A DNA stretch of 39,575 bases. It comes from Anaerotignum sp. Its GTDB lineage: Bacteria > Bacillota > Clostridia > Lachnospirales > Anaerotignaceae. Shown here in pieces: positions 24,184-33,100 of the stretch. The position numbers were made by a program, and so were the translations under genes. How positions within the stretch are numbered: position 1 is the first letter of the stretch; each line of letters begins with the position of its first letter. The stretch spans positions 1 to 39,575 of the forward strand of contig JAHHTW010000019.1 of NCBI GenBank assembly GCA_020024265.1, in the 5' to 3' direction. The notes under the pieces are model-generated. The model was given only the letters and a program-made list of their open reading frames with translations. It was not told the origin of the DNA and searched no databases.

Positions 24184-25026
24184 ATCAAAATCGGATTTAT
24201 CGGAGCCGGAAAAGTCGGCTTTTCTCTCGGAAAATACTTGTTACTACATGGACATGAGGTGTCTGGCTACTATAGCAGGAGCTGTAAGTCTGCCAAAGAA
24301 GCGGCAGCGTTTACACAAACCAAATTTTATGAAAGTTTAGCTTGTATTGTAGAAGACAGTGATACCCTTTTTGTTACCGTTCCGGATGATGCAATTGGTA
24401 ACATATGGGATGACATGCGCAATCTGCCAATAAAAAATAAAAATATATGTCATTGCAGCGGTTTGATTTCATCAATCGCTTTTTTTCATGCAGAAAAATA
24501 TGGCGCTTATGTGTATTCGGTTCATCCATTGTACGCAATCAGCGACAAATATCATTCCTATACGGAGTTATCCAAAGCATATTTTGCCATTGAGGGAAGC
24601 GCAGAACATTTGCATATGATGCAGCAATTATTTGAATCCATGGGCAATACCGTCATACTGCTTTCTGCACAGCAGAAAAGCTTGTATCATGCAGCGGCTG
24701 TGATGGTAAGCAACCAAATGCTGGCACTTGCAGAGGTTGGCATTGGACTATTGGTGCAATGTGGTTTTTCACGGGAAGATGCAAAAACGGCATTGTATCC
24801 GCTTATGACAGGTAATTTGCTCAAGCTTGCGCATATGGATACAGCCGAAATATTGACTGGCCCCATCGAAAGAAATGATGTGGAAACGGTGAAAAAACAT
24901 CTTGTTGCTTTGCCTCAAGCAGAAAAAGAGTTGTATATCATGCTTTCGCAAAAGCTGATTGAAATTGCGCAAACAAAACATCCAGATCAAGACTACACAA
25001 ATATGAAAAAGGAGATTTGCATATGA
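24184..25026 (+). CDS. panG: DUF2520 Rossmann-fold reductase, candidate ketopantoate reductase (PanG-type)
   Basis: A 280-residue NAD(P)-binding protein. The N-terminal Rossmann motif is KIGFIGAGKVGFSLGKYL (GxGxxG), followed by VSGYYSRSCKSAKEAA (NADP-binding region) and DTLFVTVPDDAI. The C-terminal half is DUF2520-like helical, with HAAAVMVSNQMLALAEVGI and LTGPIERNDVETVKKHL. It heads panB-panC-panD, and no panE is present, so it should reduce ketopantoate to pantoate as Francisella PanG does. Start: AGGAGG (24170-24175) is ideally placed 8 nt before an ATC codon at 24184. The only conventional alternative, GTG 24175, lies inside the ribosome site. It overlaps panB by 4 bp. Confidence 0.85.
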   Translation: MKIGFIGAGKVGFSLGKYLLLHGHEVSGYYSRSCKSAKEAAAFTQTKFYESLACIVEDSDTLFVTVPDDAIGNIWDDMRNLPIKNKNICHCSGLISSIAFFHAEKYGAYVYSVHPLYAISDKYHSYTELSKAYFAIEGSAEHLHMMQQLFESMGNTVILLSAQQKSLYHAAAVMVSNQMLALAEVGIGLLVQCGFSREDAKTALYPLMTGNLLKLAHMDTAEILTGPIERNDVETVKKHLVALPQAEKELYIMLSQKLIEIAQTKHPDQDYTNMKKEICI

Positions 25027-25850
25027 AAAATACCGTAGCTACATTTCAGCAGATGAAAAATGACGGGCAAAAAATTAGTATGCTCACAGCATACGATTAT
25101 TCCATGGCAAAGCTGATGGATGATAGCGGGATTAACGGCATATTGGTTGGGGACTCGCTGGGTATGGTCATGTTGGGATACACAGATACATTATCCGTTA
25201 CCATGGAAGATATGATCCATCATACAGCAGCCGTTGCCAGAGGGGCAAAAGATACACTGATTGTTGGAGATATGCCATTTATGTCTTATCAAACCTCTGT
25301 ATATGATGCTGTTTTGAATGCAGGTCGTTTGATGAAAGAAGGTCGTTGTCATGCTGTAAAATTAGAGGGTGGGGCTACAGTATGTCCACAGATTCGTGCC
25401 ATTACAGACGCATCCATTCCCGTCATGGCGCATATCGGCTTGACACCGCAATCCATCAATGCTTTTGGCGGATTCAAGGTACAGGGTAAAACACAAGCAG
25501 CTGCCCAGAAATTATTGGATGATGCCAAAGCAGTAGAAGAAGCGGGCGCTTTTGCCGTTGTTTTGGAGTGTGTCCCTGCAAAGCTTGCAAAACGCATTTC
25601 CGAAACCATATCCATTCCAACCATTGGCATTGGTGCAGGAGCAGATTGCGATGGGCAGATTTTGGTTTATCAGGATATGTTATCTATGTTTTCGGACTTC
25701 AAGCCCAAATTTGTCAAACAGTTTGCAGATGTTGGTACCGCAATGAAAGATGGATTTTCCAGTTATATTCAGGAAGTGCAGGCTGGTGTATTTCCGGCAA
25801 AAGAACATACATTTCAAATTTCGGATGATATCATCGATCAATTATACTAA
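25023..25850 (+). CDS. panB: 3-methyl-2-oxobutanoate hydroxymethyltransferase
   Basis: 275 residues; it makes ketopantoate from 2-oxoisovalerate and methylene-tetrahydrofolate. Family motifs are visible from the N-terminus: ISMLTAYDYSMAKLMDDSGI, ILVGDSLGMVMLGY (metal-binding Asp), VGDMPFMSYQTSV, HAVKLEGGA, MAHIGLTPQSINAFGGFKVQ and IPTIGIGAGADCDGQILV. The length is normal. ATG 25023 has AAGGAG 8 nt upstream; it lies in the ATGA overlap with the reductase gene, so translation is coupled. Confidence 0.97.
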   Translation: MKNTVATFQQMKNDGQKISMLTAYDYSMAKLMDDSGINGILVGDSLGMVMLGYTDTLSVTMEDMIHHTAAVARGAKDTLIVGDMPFMSYQTSVYDAVLNAGRLMKEGRCHAVKLEGGATVCPQIRAITDASIPVMAHIGLTPQSINAFGGFKVQGKTQAAAQKLLDDAKAVEEAGAFAVVLECVPAKLAKRISETISIPTIGIGAGADCDGQILVYQDMLSMFSDFKPKFVKQFADVGTAMKDGFSSYIQEVQAGVFPAKEHTFQISDDIIDQLY

Positions 25851-25864
25851 AGGATGAGGAAAAA

Positions 25865-26713
25865 ATGCAGATAATCAAAACAATAGCGGAAATCAGAACA
25901 CTGGTAAAAGAATGGAAAAAAGAAGGTCTGTCTGTTGGACTTGTTCCGACAATGGGATTTTTGCACGAGGGGCATCAAAGCCTAATCACAAGAGCAGTTG
26001 CAGAAAATGATCGTGTGATTGTCAGTGATTTTGTCAATCCAACACAGTTTGGGCCAAATGAGGATTTGGAAAGCTATCCAAGAGATTTGGAACAGGATGC
26101 AAAACTTTGCCAAGCAGCTGGCGCTTCTGTGATTTTCCATCCGCAACCAAGCGAAATGTATGCGCAAAACCATTGCTCTTTTGTAGATATGGATGGTTTG
26201 ACAAAAGAATTATGTGGCAAAACACGTCCCATTCATTTTCGTGGTGTGTGTACTGTCGTAACAAAACTCTTTCATATTGCACAGCCGGATCGTGCATATT
26301 TTGGGCAGAAAGATGCACAGCAATTGGCAGTGATCAAACAAATGGTACAGGATTTGAATTTTGATATTGAAATTATTGGCTGTCCCATTGTACGTGAAGC
26401 AGATGGATTGGCAAAAAGTTCTCGCAATACCTATCTGAATGAAGCAGAAAGAAAGGCTGCGCTGGTACTCAGTCAAGCAGTATTTTTGGGCGAGCGCATG
26501 GCAAAAAACGGAGAAACATCTGCGGATGTCATTCTTAGTGCGATGCAGGAGCTGATTGCAAAAGAGCCACTGGCAAAAATTGATTATGTCAAAGCAGTGG
26601 ATGCCCGATCTATCGAAATTGTGCATGAAATGAAAGGCTCTGTACTGGTTGCAATGGCAGTGTATATTGGTAAGACAAGATTGATTGATAACTTTATTTT
26701 TGAGGAGGCATAA
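25865..26713 (+). CDS. panC: Pantoate-beta-alanine ligase (pantothenate synthetase)
   Basis: 282 residues; joins pantoate and beta-alanine using ATP. Motifs are GLVPTMGFLHEGHQSLI (with the HxGH nucleotidylyltransferase signature), FVNPTQFGPNEDLESYPRD, RAYFGQKDAQQLAVIKQM and the KMSKS-like segment in GLAKSSRNTYL. The length fits the family. AAAGGATGAGG precedes ATG 25865, 14 bp after panB. Confidence 0.97.
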   Translation: MQIIKTIAEIRTLVKEWKKEGLSVGLVPTMGFLHEGHQSLITRAVAENDRVIVSDFVNPTQFGPNEDLESYPRDLEQDAKLCQAAGASVIFHPQPSEMYAQNHCSFVDMDGLTKELCGKTRPIHFRGVCTVVTKLFHIAQPDRAYFGQKDAQQLAVIKQMVQDLNFDIEIIGCPIVREADGLAKSSRNTYLNEAERKAALVLSQAVFLGERMAKNGETSADVILSAMQELIAKEPLAKIDYVKAVDARSIEIVHEMKGSVLVAMAVYIGKTRLIDNFIFEEA

Positions 26714-26714
26714 C

Positions 26715-27116
26715 ATGTATTTGCATATGTTAAAAGGGAAAATCCACAGAGCCACTGTGGTGCAGGCAGAGCTGGATTATGTGGGAAGCATTACCGTAGA
26801 CGAAGATTTGCTGGAGGCCTCCGGAATACAGGAGTATGAAAAAGTACAGATTGTAGATATCAATAATGGAGAACGCTTTGAAACATATACCATCGCAGGT
26901 CAAAGAGGCAGTGGTATGATTTGCTTAAATGGTGCGGCAGCACGCTGTGTACAAAAAGGGGATAAAATCATCATCATGTGTTATGCGCAAATGACAGCAG
27001 AGGAAAGCAAGGAGCATCCTCCGAAGGTGGTATTTGTAGATGACGACAATCATATACAGCGCATTACCAGATATGAGAAGCACGGAAAATTGGAGGATAT
27101 GGATGCAGCACTATAA
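26715..27116 (+). CDS. panD: Aspartate 1-decarboxylase
   Basis: 133 residues; makes beta-alanine from aspartate using a self-generated pyruvoyl group. The N-terminus MLKGKIHRATVVQAELDYVG and the cleavage pair Gly24-Ser25 (YVGSIT) are intact, and NGAAARCVQKGDKIIIM is present. I chose ATG 26715 (GAGGAGG upstream), 1 bp after the panC stop; the frame to 26685 overlaps panC. This completes the route from 2-oxoisovalerate and aspartate to pantothenate within one operon. A terminator follows at 27248. Confidence 0.97.
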   Translation: MYLHMLKGKIHRATVVQAELDYVGSITVDEDLLEASGIQEYEKVQIVDINNGERFETYTIAGQRGSGMICLNGAAARCVQKGDKIIIMCYAQMTAEESKEHPPKVVFVDDDNHIQRITRYEKHGKLEDMDAAL

Positions 27117-27247
27117 ATGCATTTTGTACAAAAGCAATCTATGCTGTTTTCGTGATGGAAAAAGAGCCTTTTACAGTATGGAAAATGGTTTTGTATGCAT
27201 GCAAGCAATAGATCCTTTCCAAACCATATTGATTTGCAATATTTCAG

Positions 27248-27278
27248 GGGAATCCATAAAGAAGTGGATTCCCTTTTT
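27248..27278 (+). terminator. Terminator of the pantothenate operon
   Basis: GGGAATCCA (27248-27256) pairs with TGGATTCCC (27265-27273), with an 8-nt loop and T5. Confidence 0.88.
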
Positions 27279-27434
27279 CATATCATCCTTTTGATGTGAT
27301 GATGCCGATATGCTGTTTCTGCATTATGGCTGCAATGGGAAAAATATAAGATATGACACCAAAGTACCATGATAGTTTATCCTGCTTTGGTATCGCCGTA
27401 GATGAGAACAGGACGCAATATATTGTACATGTGA

Positions 27435-27463
27435 TTGCAAAAATATGGATGATATGATATACT
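27435..27463 (+). promoter_or_regulatory. Promoter of the lipoprotein gene
   Basis: TTGCAA (27435-27440), a 17-bp spacer and TATACT (27458-27463), about 50 bp ahead of the start codon. Confidence 0.65.
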
Positions 27464-27514
27464 GATCCCATATCATTTGTATATAAATTTGTATATGGTA
27501 AAGGAGGGAAGGAT

Positions 27515-28135
27515 ATGCAATTTCATGGTAAATTTGCAGTTGTGATGAGTGGTGTGCTTTCCTTCATGTTGATGGTAGGCTGTACGGGACAAGAGCAGAC
27601 ACCTTCATCAAATGATGATACACCTCAGAAAGTCGCACAAACCGAATGGGAAACACAGGTATATGAAGATGAATACCTACGTTATGAAATTCCCGCCAGC
27701 TGGGCAAAAAATGAGGACTATTCCCTTAGCGATATGCGCTTGGCATTTTTTACAGAAAAAGATCCTGCAACAGAAAAAGCATCCAATGTCAATATACAGG
27801 TACTCAGTTTAGAAAATCAAAGCAAAGATATGGATTATTCCGATCCGAAAATCCAAAAAGAGTACCATGAATTTTTACTTAGCCCAGAGGGTTTGACGCA
27901 AAAGGAAGCACAGGACGGAGATTACAATGCAGAGCAAATCGAAGGTGTTTGGGTTTATTCCCTCAGCTTTGATCGAGATGCCGGCGATGGTACCATGGTA
28001 AGACAAACTGCCTATTTCCCTATGGGACTGGATTACGCCATCGTGCTTTGGGCTACGGATTTTCAGGATGATTGCACGCCTTCTGTAGAAGAGGTCGCAA
28101 AACATATGTGTGCGACATTGGAGTTATTGCAATAA
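27515..28135 (+). CDS. Predicted lipoprotein, unknown function
   Basis: 206 residues. The signal peptide AVVMSGVLSFMLMVGC ends in the lipobox MVGC (Cys at about residue 23), so the mature protein is lipid-anchored outside the membrane. A low-complexity linker (TGQEQTPSSNDDTPQ) is followed by a compact domain with YEDEYLRYEIPASWAKNEDY, a pattern of PsbP/DUF-type lipoproteins with a YxYxxPxxW start (EYLRYEIPASW). I do not recognise a specific family. AAAGGAGGGAAGG precedes the ATG. It has its own promoter and terminator, so it is monocistronic. Confidence 0.8.
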   Translation: MQFHGKFAVVMSGVLSFMLMVGCTGQEQTPSSNDDTPQKVAQTEWETQVYEDEYLRYEIPASWAKNEDYSLSDMRLAFFTEKDPATEKASNVNIQVLSLENQSKDMDYSDPKIQKEYHEFLLSPEGLTQKEAQDGDYNAEQIEGVWVYSLSFDRDAGDGTMVRQTAYFPMGLDYAIVLWATDFQDDCTPSVEEVAKHMCATLELLQ

Positions 28136-28152
28136 AATCAAACGATAAGAGC

Positions 28153-28197
28153 AAACCGTTGACATGCCACATATGTAATGTCAGCGGTTTTTTATTT
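28153..28197 (+). terminator. Terminator of the lipoprotein gene
   Basis: The 13-bp stem AAACCGTTGACAT / ATGTCAGCGGTTT (one G-T pair) is followed by TTTATTTT. Confidence 0.85.
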
Positions 28198-28313
28198 TGC
28201 AGACGCTTGTTGTTTCCATAAAAAACACATTGGTTGTGCATACCTGTAATATTTGATATACTATCCTCAAAAGATGCGATACGGATTCAGATATGATAAA
28301 AGGAGGGATACGG

Positions 28314-29225
28314 ATGTCAAATATCATTGCTGTGATATGGGACTTTGACAAAACATTGGTCAATGGATACATGCAAGATCCTATATTTGAACACTATCAG
28401 GTAGATGCAAAACAATTTTGGAAAGAGGTGCATGCACTTCCGAAAAAGTATCAGGAGGAGCAAGGAGTCAATGTCAATAAAGATACCATTTACTTAAACC
28501 AATTTATTCATTATGCCAAGGATGGGCGTTTTCTGGGACTCAATAACGAAAAGCTCAAAGAATTTGGTACACAATTGCAATTCTATCAAGGTATTCCTGA
28601 AATTTTTACAAAGACAAAAGAAATGATTCAAAATAATCCTGCTTATCAAGAGTACAATATCAAAGTAGAGCATTATATTGTCAGTACCGGTATGAAGGCG
28701 ATTATTATGGGATCTGTAGTCGCAAATTTGGTGGATGGCATCTGGGGCTGCGAACTGATTGAGGACGAAATGGATGGAAAGAGAATCATCAGCGAAATAG
28801 GCTATACCATTGATAACACTTCCAAAACAAAAGCAATCTTTGAAATCAATAAGGGGATTCCCAAGCATCCCGATTTGGATGTCAATTCCACAATGCCTGA
28901 GGAAATGCGCAGAGTACAAATTGAAAATATGATATATATTGCAGATGGCCCCAGTGATATTCCTGCTTTTTCTGTCATCAATAAAAATGGCGGGGCTACA
29001 TTTGCCATTTATCCAAAAGGGGATAAAGCTGCATTTAATCAAGTAGAGCAATTGCGACAAGATGGTCGCATCAATATGTATGCCGAAGCAGATTATAGTG
29101 AGGGGACTACTGCATATATGTGGATTACCAATAAGATTTTACAGTTTGCAAACAAAATCAGGGAAATAGAACGTGACAAATTGGCTTCTTCCGTATCCAA
29201 ATCCCCCAAGCATTTACCGGAATGA
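28314..29225 (+). CDS. HAD-family hydrolase-like protein
   Basis: 303 residues. HAD motif I is IWDFDKTLVNGYM (nucleophile Asp and acid Asp of DFDKT, about residues 10-14), motif II is EHYIVSTGMKAII, and motif IV is YIADGPSDIPAFSVI (acidic GPSDIP). The family includes phosphatases such as the phosphoserine phosphatase-like group. The substrate is unknown. I chose ATG 28314 (AAAGGAGGG upstream) rather than the frame to 28293. The C-terminal 30 residues (IREIERDKLASSVSKSPKHL) are basic and disordered-looking. It is a single gene between terminators. Confidence 0.85.
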   Translation: MSNIIAVIWDFDKTLVNGYMQDPIFEHYQVDAKQFWKEVHALPKKYQEEQGVNVNKDTIYLNQFIHYAKDGRFLGLNNEKLKEFGTQLQFYQGIPEIFTKTKEMIQNNPAYQEYNIKVEHYIVSTGMKAIIMGSVVANLVDGIWGCELIEDEMDGKRIISEIGYTIDNTSKTKAIFEINKGIPKHPDLDVNSTMPEEMRRVQIENMIYIADGPSDIPAFSVINKNGGATFAIYPKGDKAAFNQVEQLRQDGRINMYAEADYSEGTTAYMWITNKILQFANKIREIERDKLASSVSKSPKHLPE

Positions 29226-29566
29226 TGCTGTTTTTTTCATAGAACGGCATAGGAAGTGTGGGTGGAGGCAAGCATACGATGGAAAGAGAAAAATTCTATA
29301 TACAGAATTTTTTTCATATACGCAAGCATCTACCAATTGCTGCAATAAACAAATCAATATAAAGCAAAAGGGCTTGCTGACGGTGTCAATCCGTCAGCAA
29401 GCCCTTGGTCGTTTGAAGCATGTTTTCAACCTAAAATTTGTTTGGCTTTTTGTGTCACGATTTTTTGATACGCATATATGATGGAATCATTTTATCAGGT
29501 ACTTCCATATGATCGCCCAAATATCTATGGTGTGATGGAACGATGCCTTCCTTCCTAATTTTTCTT
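29226..29566. other. Intergenic between convergent genes
   Basis: Apart from the long hairpin at 29368-29406 I see no gene or site. Confidence 0.5.
29368..29406 (-). terminator. Long perfect hairpin, probable terminator of the sortase operon
   Basis: A 16-bp perfect stem (AAGGGCTTGCTGACGG / CCGTCAGCAAGCCCTT) with a 7-nt loop. On the minus strand it is followed by TTTTGCTTTAT; on the plus strand there is no T run. It lies 160 bp past the sortase stop. Confidence 0.7.
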
Positions 29567-30163
29567 TCAGTCAATATTGTTTTGCATCATACAACGTACC
29601 GTTATACGGCTTTCACCGCTGTAAGAACAGGTAAAAAGGCTTAAGTCGTAATCACTGTCGACCATTTCCGTTACGTTTTCAGCCTCTAAGAGCAATACAT
29701 CTTTCACCACATAATGGAATTGTTGGCCCTCCATATCCGTCAGTAGTATGGTATCTTCCGGTTGTAAATTACCGATGTTACGAAAATGTGCAAGGTAGTT
29801 ATGTGCTAGAATCACCAGTTCACCATTTTGTATGCTTCCGGAATATACACATGGACTATCGTATAGTTTGTCATAACTCCAATCTGTCTGTACCGGAAGG
29901 CTCAAATCAAGGCGGGGGATTTCCAATATCCCCAAATAGGAAATTCCATCATCTTGCAGTTGTTGTAGGGGCAAAGGCTTCTTTTCATCTGCATTGCGAT
30001 TCCATTCTATTTCCTGTTGCACTTCTTTAACAGCAGAGGCACTGGCATCCATAGCATTGTGTTCCAATTTTTGGTTGTATACAGAAAAGAGCAGTGTTCC
30101 AAAAAGAAGCAAGGAGCCAAAGAGCATGAATATCATACCACAAATCACCTGTAATTTCTTCAT
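29567..30163 (-). CDS. Sortase
   Basis: A 198-residue membrane-anchored transpeptidase. One N-terminal TM segment (MIFMLFGSLLLFGTLLFSVY) is followed by the sortase beta-barrel. The catalytic His is in ELVILAHNYLAHFRNIG, the Cys in LFTCSYSGESRITVRC, and the Arg is the R of SRITV. It cuts the LPXTG-type signal and joins the protein to the cell wall or to pilin subunits. It follows the LPQTG adhesin by 6 bp in the same operon, so that protein is its obvious substrate. The class is not clear from motifs alone. The start ATG has AAGGATTG upstream. Confidence 0.9.
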   Translation of the reverse strand: MKKLQVICGMIFMLFGSLLLFGTLLFSVYNQKLEHNAMDASASAVKEVQQEIEWNRNADEKKPLPLQQLQDDGISYLGILEIPRLDLSLPVQTDWSYDKLYDSPCVYSGSIQNGELVILAHNYLAHFRNIGNLQPEDTILLTDMEGQQFHYVVKDVLLLEAENVTEMVDSDYDLSLFTCSYSGESRITVRCMMQNNID

Positions 30164-30169
30164 AGATGT

Positions 30170-33100
30170 TCAATCCTTTTTCTTAATAAGCCTGTATCCT
30201 ATAATCAAAAGAAGCAAACCGGTGATTGTAAGAATGAGAACAGGTTTCCTTGCAACACCCGTTTGTGGCAGCTTGAACGTAGAGGAAATTGAAGGTGTAT
30301 TGTTTTTCTTTTCATCAGACTTCTCATTTACAATCTTTGCGATATGTTCGGATGAAGTATCCTCCATGCTACTATTATCGGGTGTATTGCCGTTGGGTGT
30401 ATCCTCGTCAGGCGTATTACCGCCGTTGCCGTTGGGTGTATCCTCGTCAGGCGTATTACCGCCGTTGCCATTGGGGGTATCCTCGTCAGGCGTATCACCG
30501 CCGTTGCCATTGGGTGTATCCTCGTCAGGCGTATTACCACCGGATGTATTACCATCAGAAGAAGCTGTGTTTACACAGACGATGGAATATGGTCCGTCCT
30601 CTTGCTTGAAATGCACAGTCATATTGTCTGTCAAAACCTCATTCATGGAAACTGTATAGCCCTGATGATCCATTTCCTGAACAATGACATCAATATCAAT
30701 GGGTATTCCCTGAAGTATCAACGTGTCACCATGACTAAGGGAAGTATCTGCAACATAGTCTGTACCCTTTTGTGCAAAATCCAAAGCTTTGGAAATGGTA
30801 TTTCCGTCAAGTGTCTCAATCACAGCCTGTACCTGTGTCCCAACAAAGTCAGCAGGATTTTTCAACGTAATACGGAATGGAAACGCTTTCTGCAGATCAG
30901 CATCTGTTGGCGTACCATTCGGTTGATCCGTGCGTTTCACTGTTTTGGTGATAGAAAGCGTTTTGCGTGCTTGCAGCTTGTTTGTGTTTGTGCAGGCAAC
31001 CTTGACCACATCGTCTTTGTGAATCCTTGCAGATGTACGGATGACTTCATTCCCGAATACAATGTTCTCGCCTTCTTCTTGGAAAGTGACATCATACTTT
31101 TCCATCTGATCTTGGGTCAGGTTTTCTCGTACATACATAGAACATCCCTCTGGTAATCCGGTAATGATAACGGTTTCACCAGGATACAAAAAGAGGTTTG
31201 TTGTCATTTTACCGGTTTTATCCAATTCAAAGGTGATATTTTCCACCAAAGCGTTATTTTTTCGCAGAGAGTTGGTTCTAACCCTGTTTTTTGGGGTATT
31301 GTGATAGATTGCTTTGCATTGAATCTGACTGCCTTCGGCAATATTATAATCATTGATGCCAAGAGAAAAAGAAAACTTAGAATCTTCTATGTTGGGAAGT
31401 GCCTCAACAAGATGTTTCGTCAGCATAAATGCGCCATGGGAATCCGTATCATTGTAATTTTTTATGGTGATGCTATGGGTACTACCGGATTTCACACCTG
31501 ATTGATTCCCAATTCCCGTTTGATTCCCCGATTCCTTGTCGACTACAAGCTGTTCCTCTGTCCCTTCAGGATTTTTTACCGTACCGGTATAGATAGTCGT
31601 ATATAATTTTGCATCCTCAGCAGACAGTACTTCAGAAACTCTGTACTTGGTGCCAGAGGGTAGCTGCATGTAAATGCTTTGTCCATGCGCAATTGCAATC
31701 TGACCATCTGCGTCTTTTCCCAAAAGTTCCGGTTTTTTATTGGCTTCCGGAGCGCCTTCACCCTCTTGTAAGATCCAATAGGGTGAATCCTCGCTCAGAG
31801 GCGTCCAAACTTGATTTCTTTCATCCCACAGCTCAATTTTTACAGGGAACGTCACTCCTGAAATGGGTGTGTTTTCTACTGTACGCAATGCCTGTTTTGT
31901 AATTTTTAAGTGAGCAAGCTCACCGTTCAAATCATTTTCAAAGTCAATCCAGTTAAACAAATTAAATCTTCCGGAAGATAGCATTGCTTGATGAACGGAT
32001 TTGCCCATGGATGTAAATTGTGATGTTTCCAAATTTGTCCTTGTTTCATTGGTATGAAACTTAGCTTTTGGTGAATCGTATATGGGCGGAATCAAACTTC
32101 TTGTTTTTCCGGTATTATCCGTAACGTTCAGGTATGTCCCTGGGGATTCCTGCTTACCGCTCCATGCTGTTACAGATTTGATACTGTAATCGTTTGGTAT
32201 GATTTCGCTCACGTAAATTTTAGCCTTTGTATTTTCTGTTGTGCCGGTGTTCTTTAAGTCAACAGCCTCTATAAAATCCGCACGTTCTCCTGCCCTTAAC
32301 CAAAAATATCCGCTGTTGTCTGTTTTGCCACCTCGCACGAATGTTCCACCAGTAATTGGGTCACTATCCGGTTCCCATTGGATTACGGCATATGTGGCAT
32401 TCGCCAAAGGTTTTCGCTCTCCTCCAGGTTGTTCCACTTCAACCTGAAACTGATACCACATATGGTCTGTTGGAGCTGCATACAGATGCTCAGGAAGTCG
32501 TTTGCCAACGATCAGGCTATGTGTTACGGGAACCAAGTTAAAACTAATCTCGCAGTTAGATGCACCTTTACCACGCTCTAAGTAGAAAAATTTGAAATTG
32601 TGCTTGCTGAATTTACCAAATCCTGCATCCTCACGTTTTTGTGCAAGCTGCTCGTTTGTTAATTGATTTGGATCCCCCTGTATGTTATAAAGATTGTTCT
32701 GTTTTCGTCCGCTATGTTCCATAGGAGGCGCATTGGTACCAACTTCACCAGTTCTAAAATTAATGATTCCACCATAGCGATCATGAATACCGCCCAAATC
32801 AAGAACCAGCTTATTATCAATAAAGAGCCATACATCATCATCACCATTAAACTCAAAGATCATATCTCTAAGTCCGGTAAAATTACCATCTTCATCGGCC
32901 ACTTGACCTCCGGCAGGCATAATGAAATCTGCTTCCATAGTCATACCAAAATGATATTGTTTCACAGTTTCTTGATTATGTGGCCTATTGGGCGTATTGG
33001 CTTCATCATATGTATTAAATGGCAAAAATTTGGGGTTGTCACCTGTTGCAACCTGACCGGGTAATGCCGGCTGTTCGTATACAACGAAATTTCCTCCGTC

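Larger units (their letters stand above)
27117..27514 (+). other. Intergenic: operon end and lipoprotein promoter
   Basis: This region has the pan-operon terminator (27248-27278) and the next promoter (27435-27463). The remaining bases hold no supported frame; an 84-codon plus frame (27040-27294) overlaps panD and the terminator. Confidence 0.6.
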
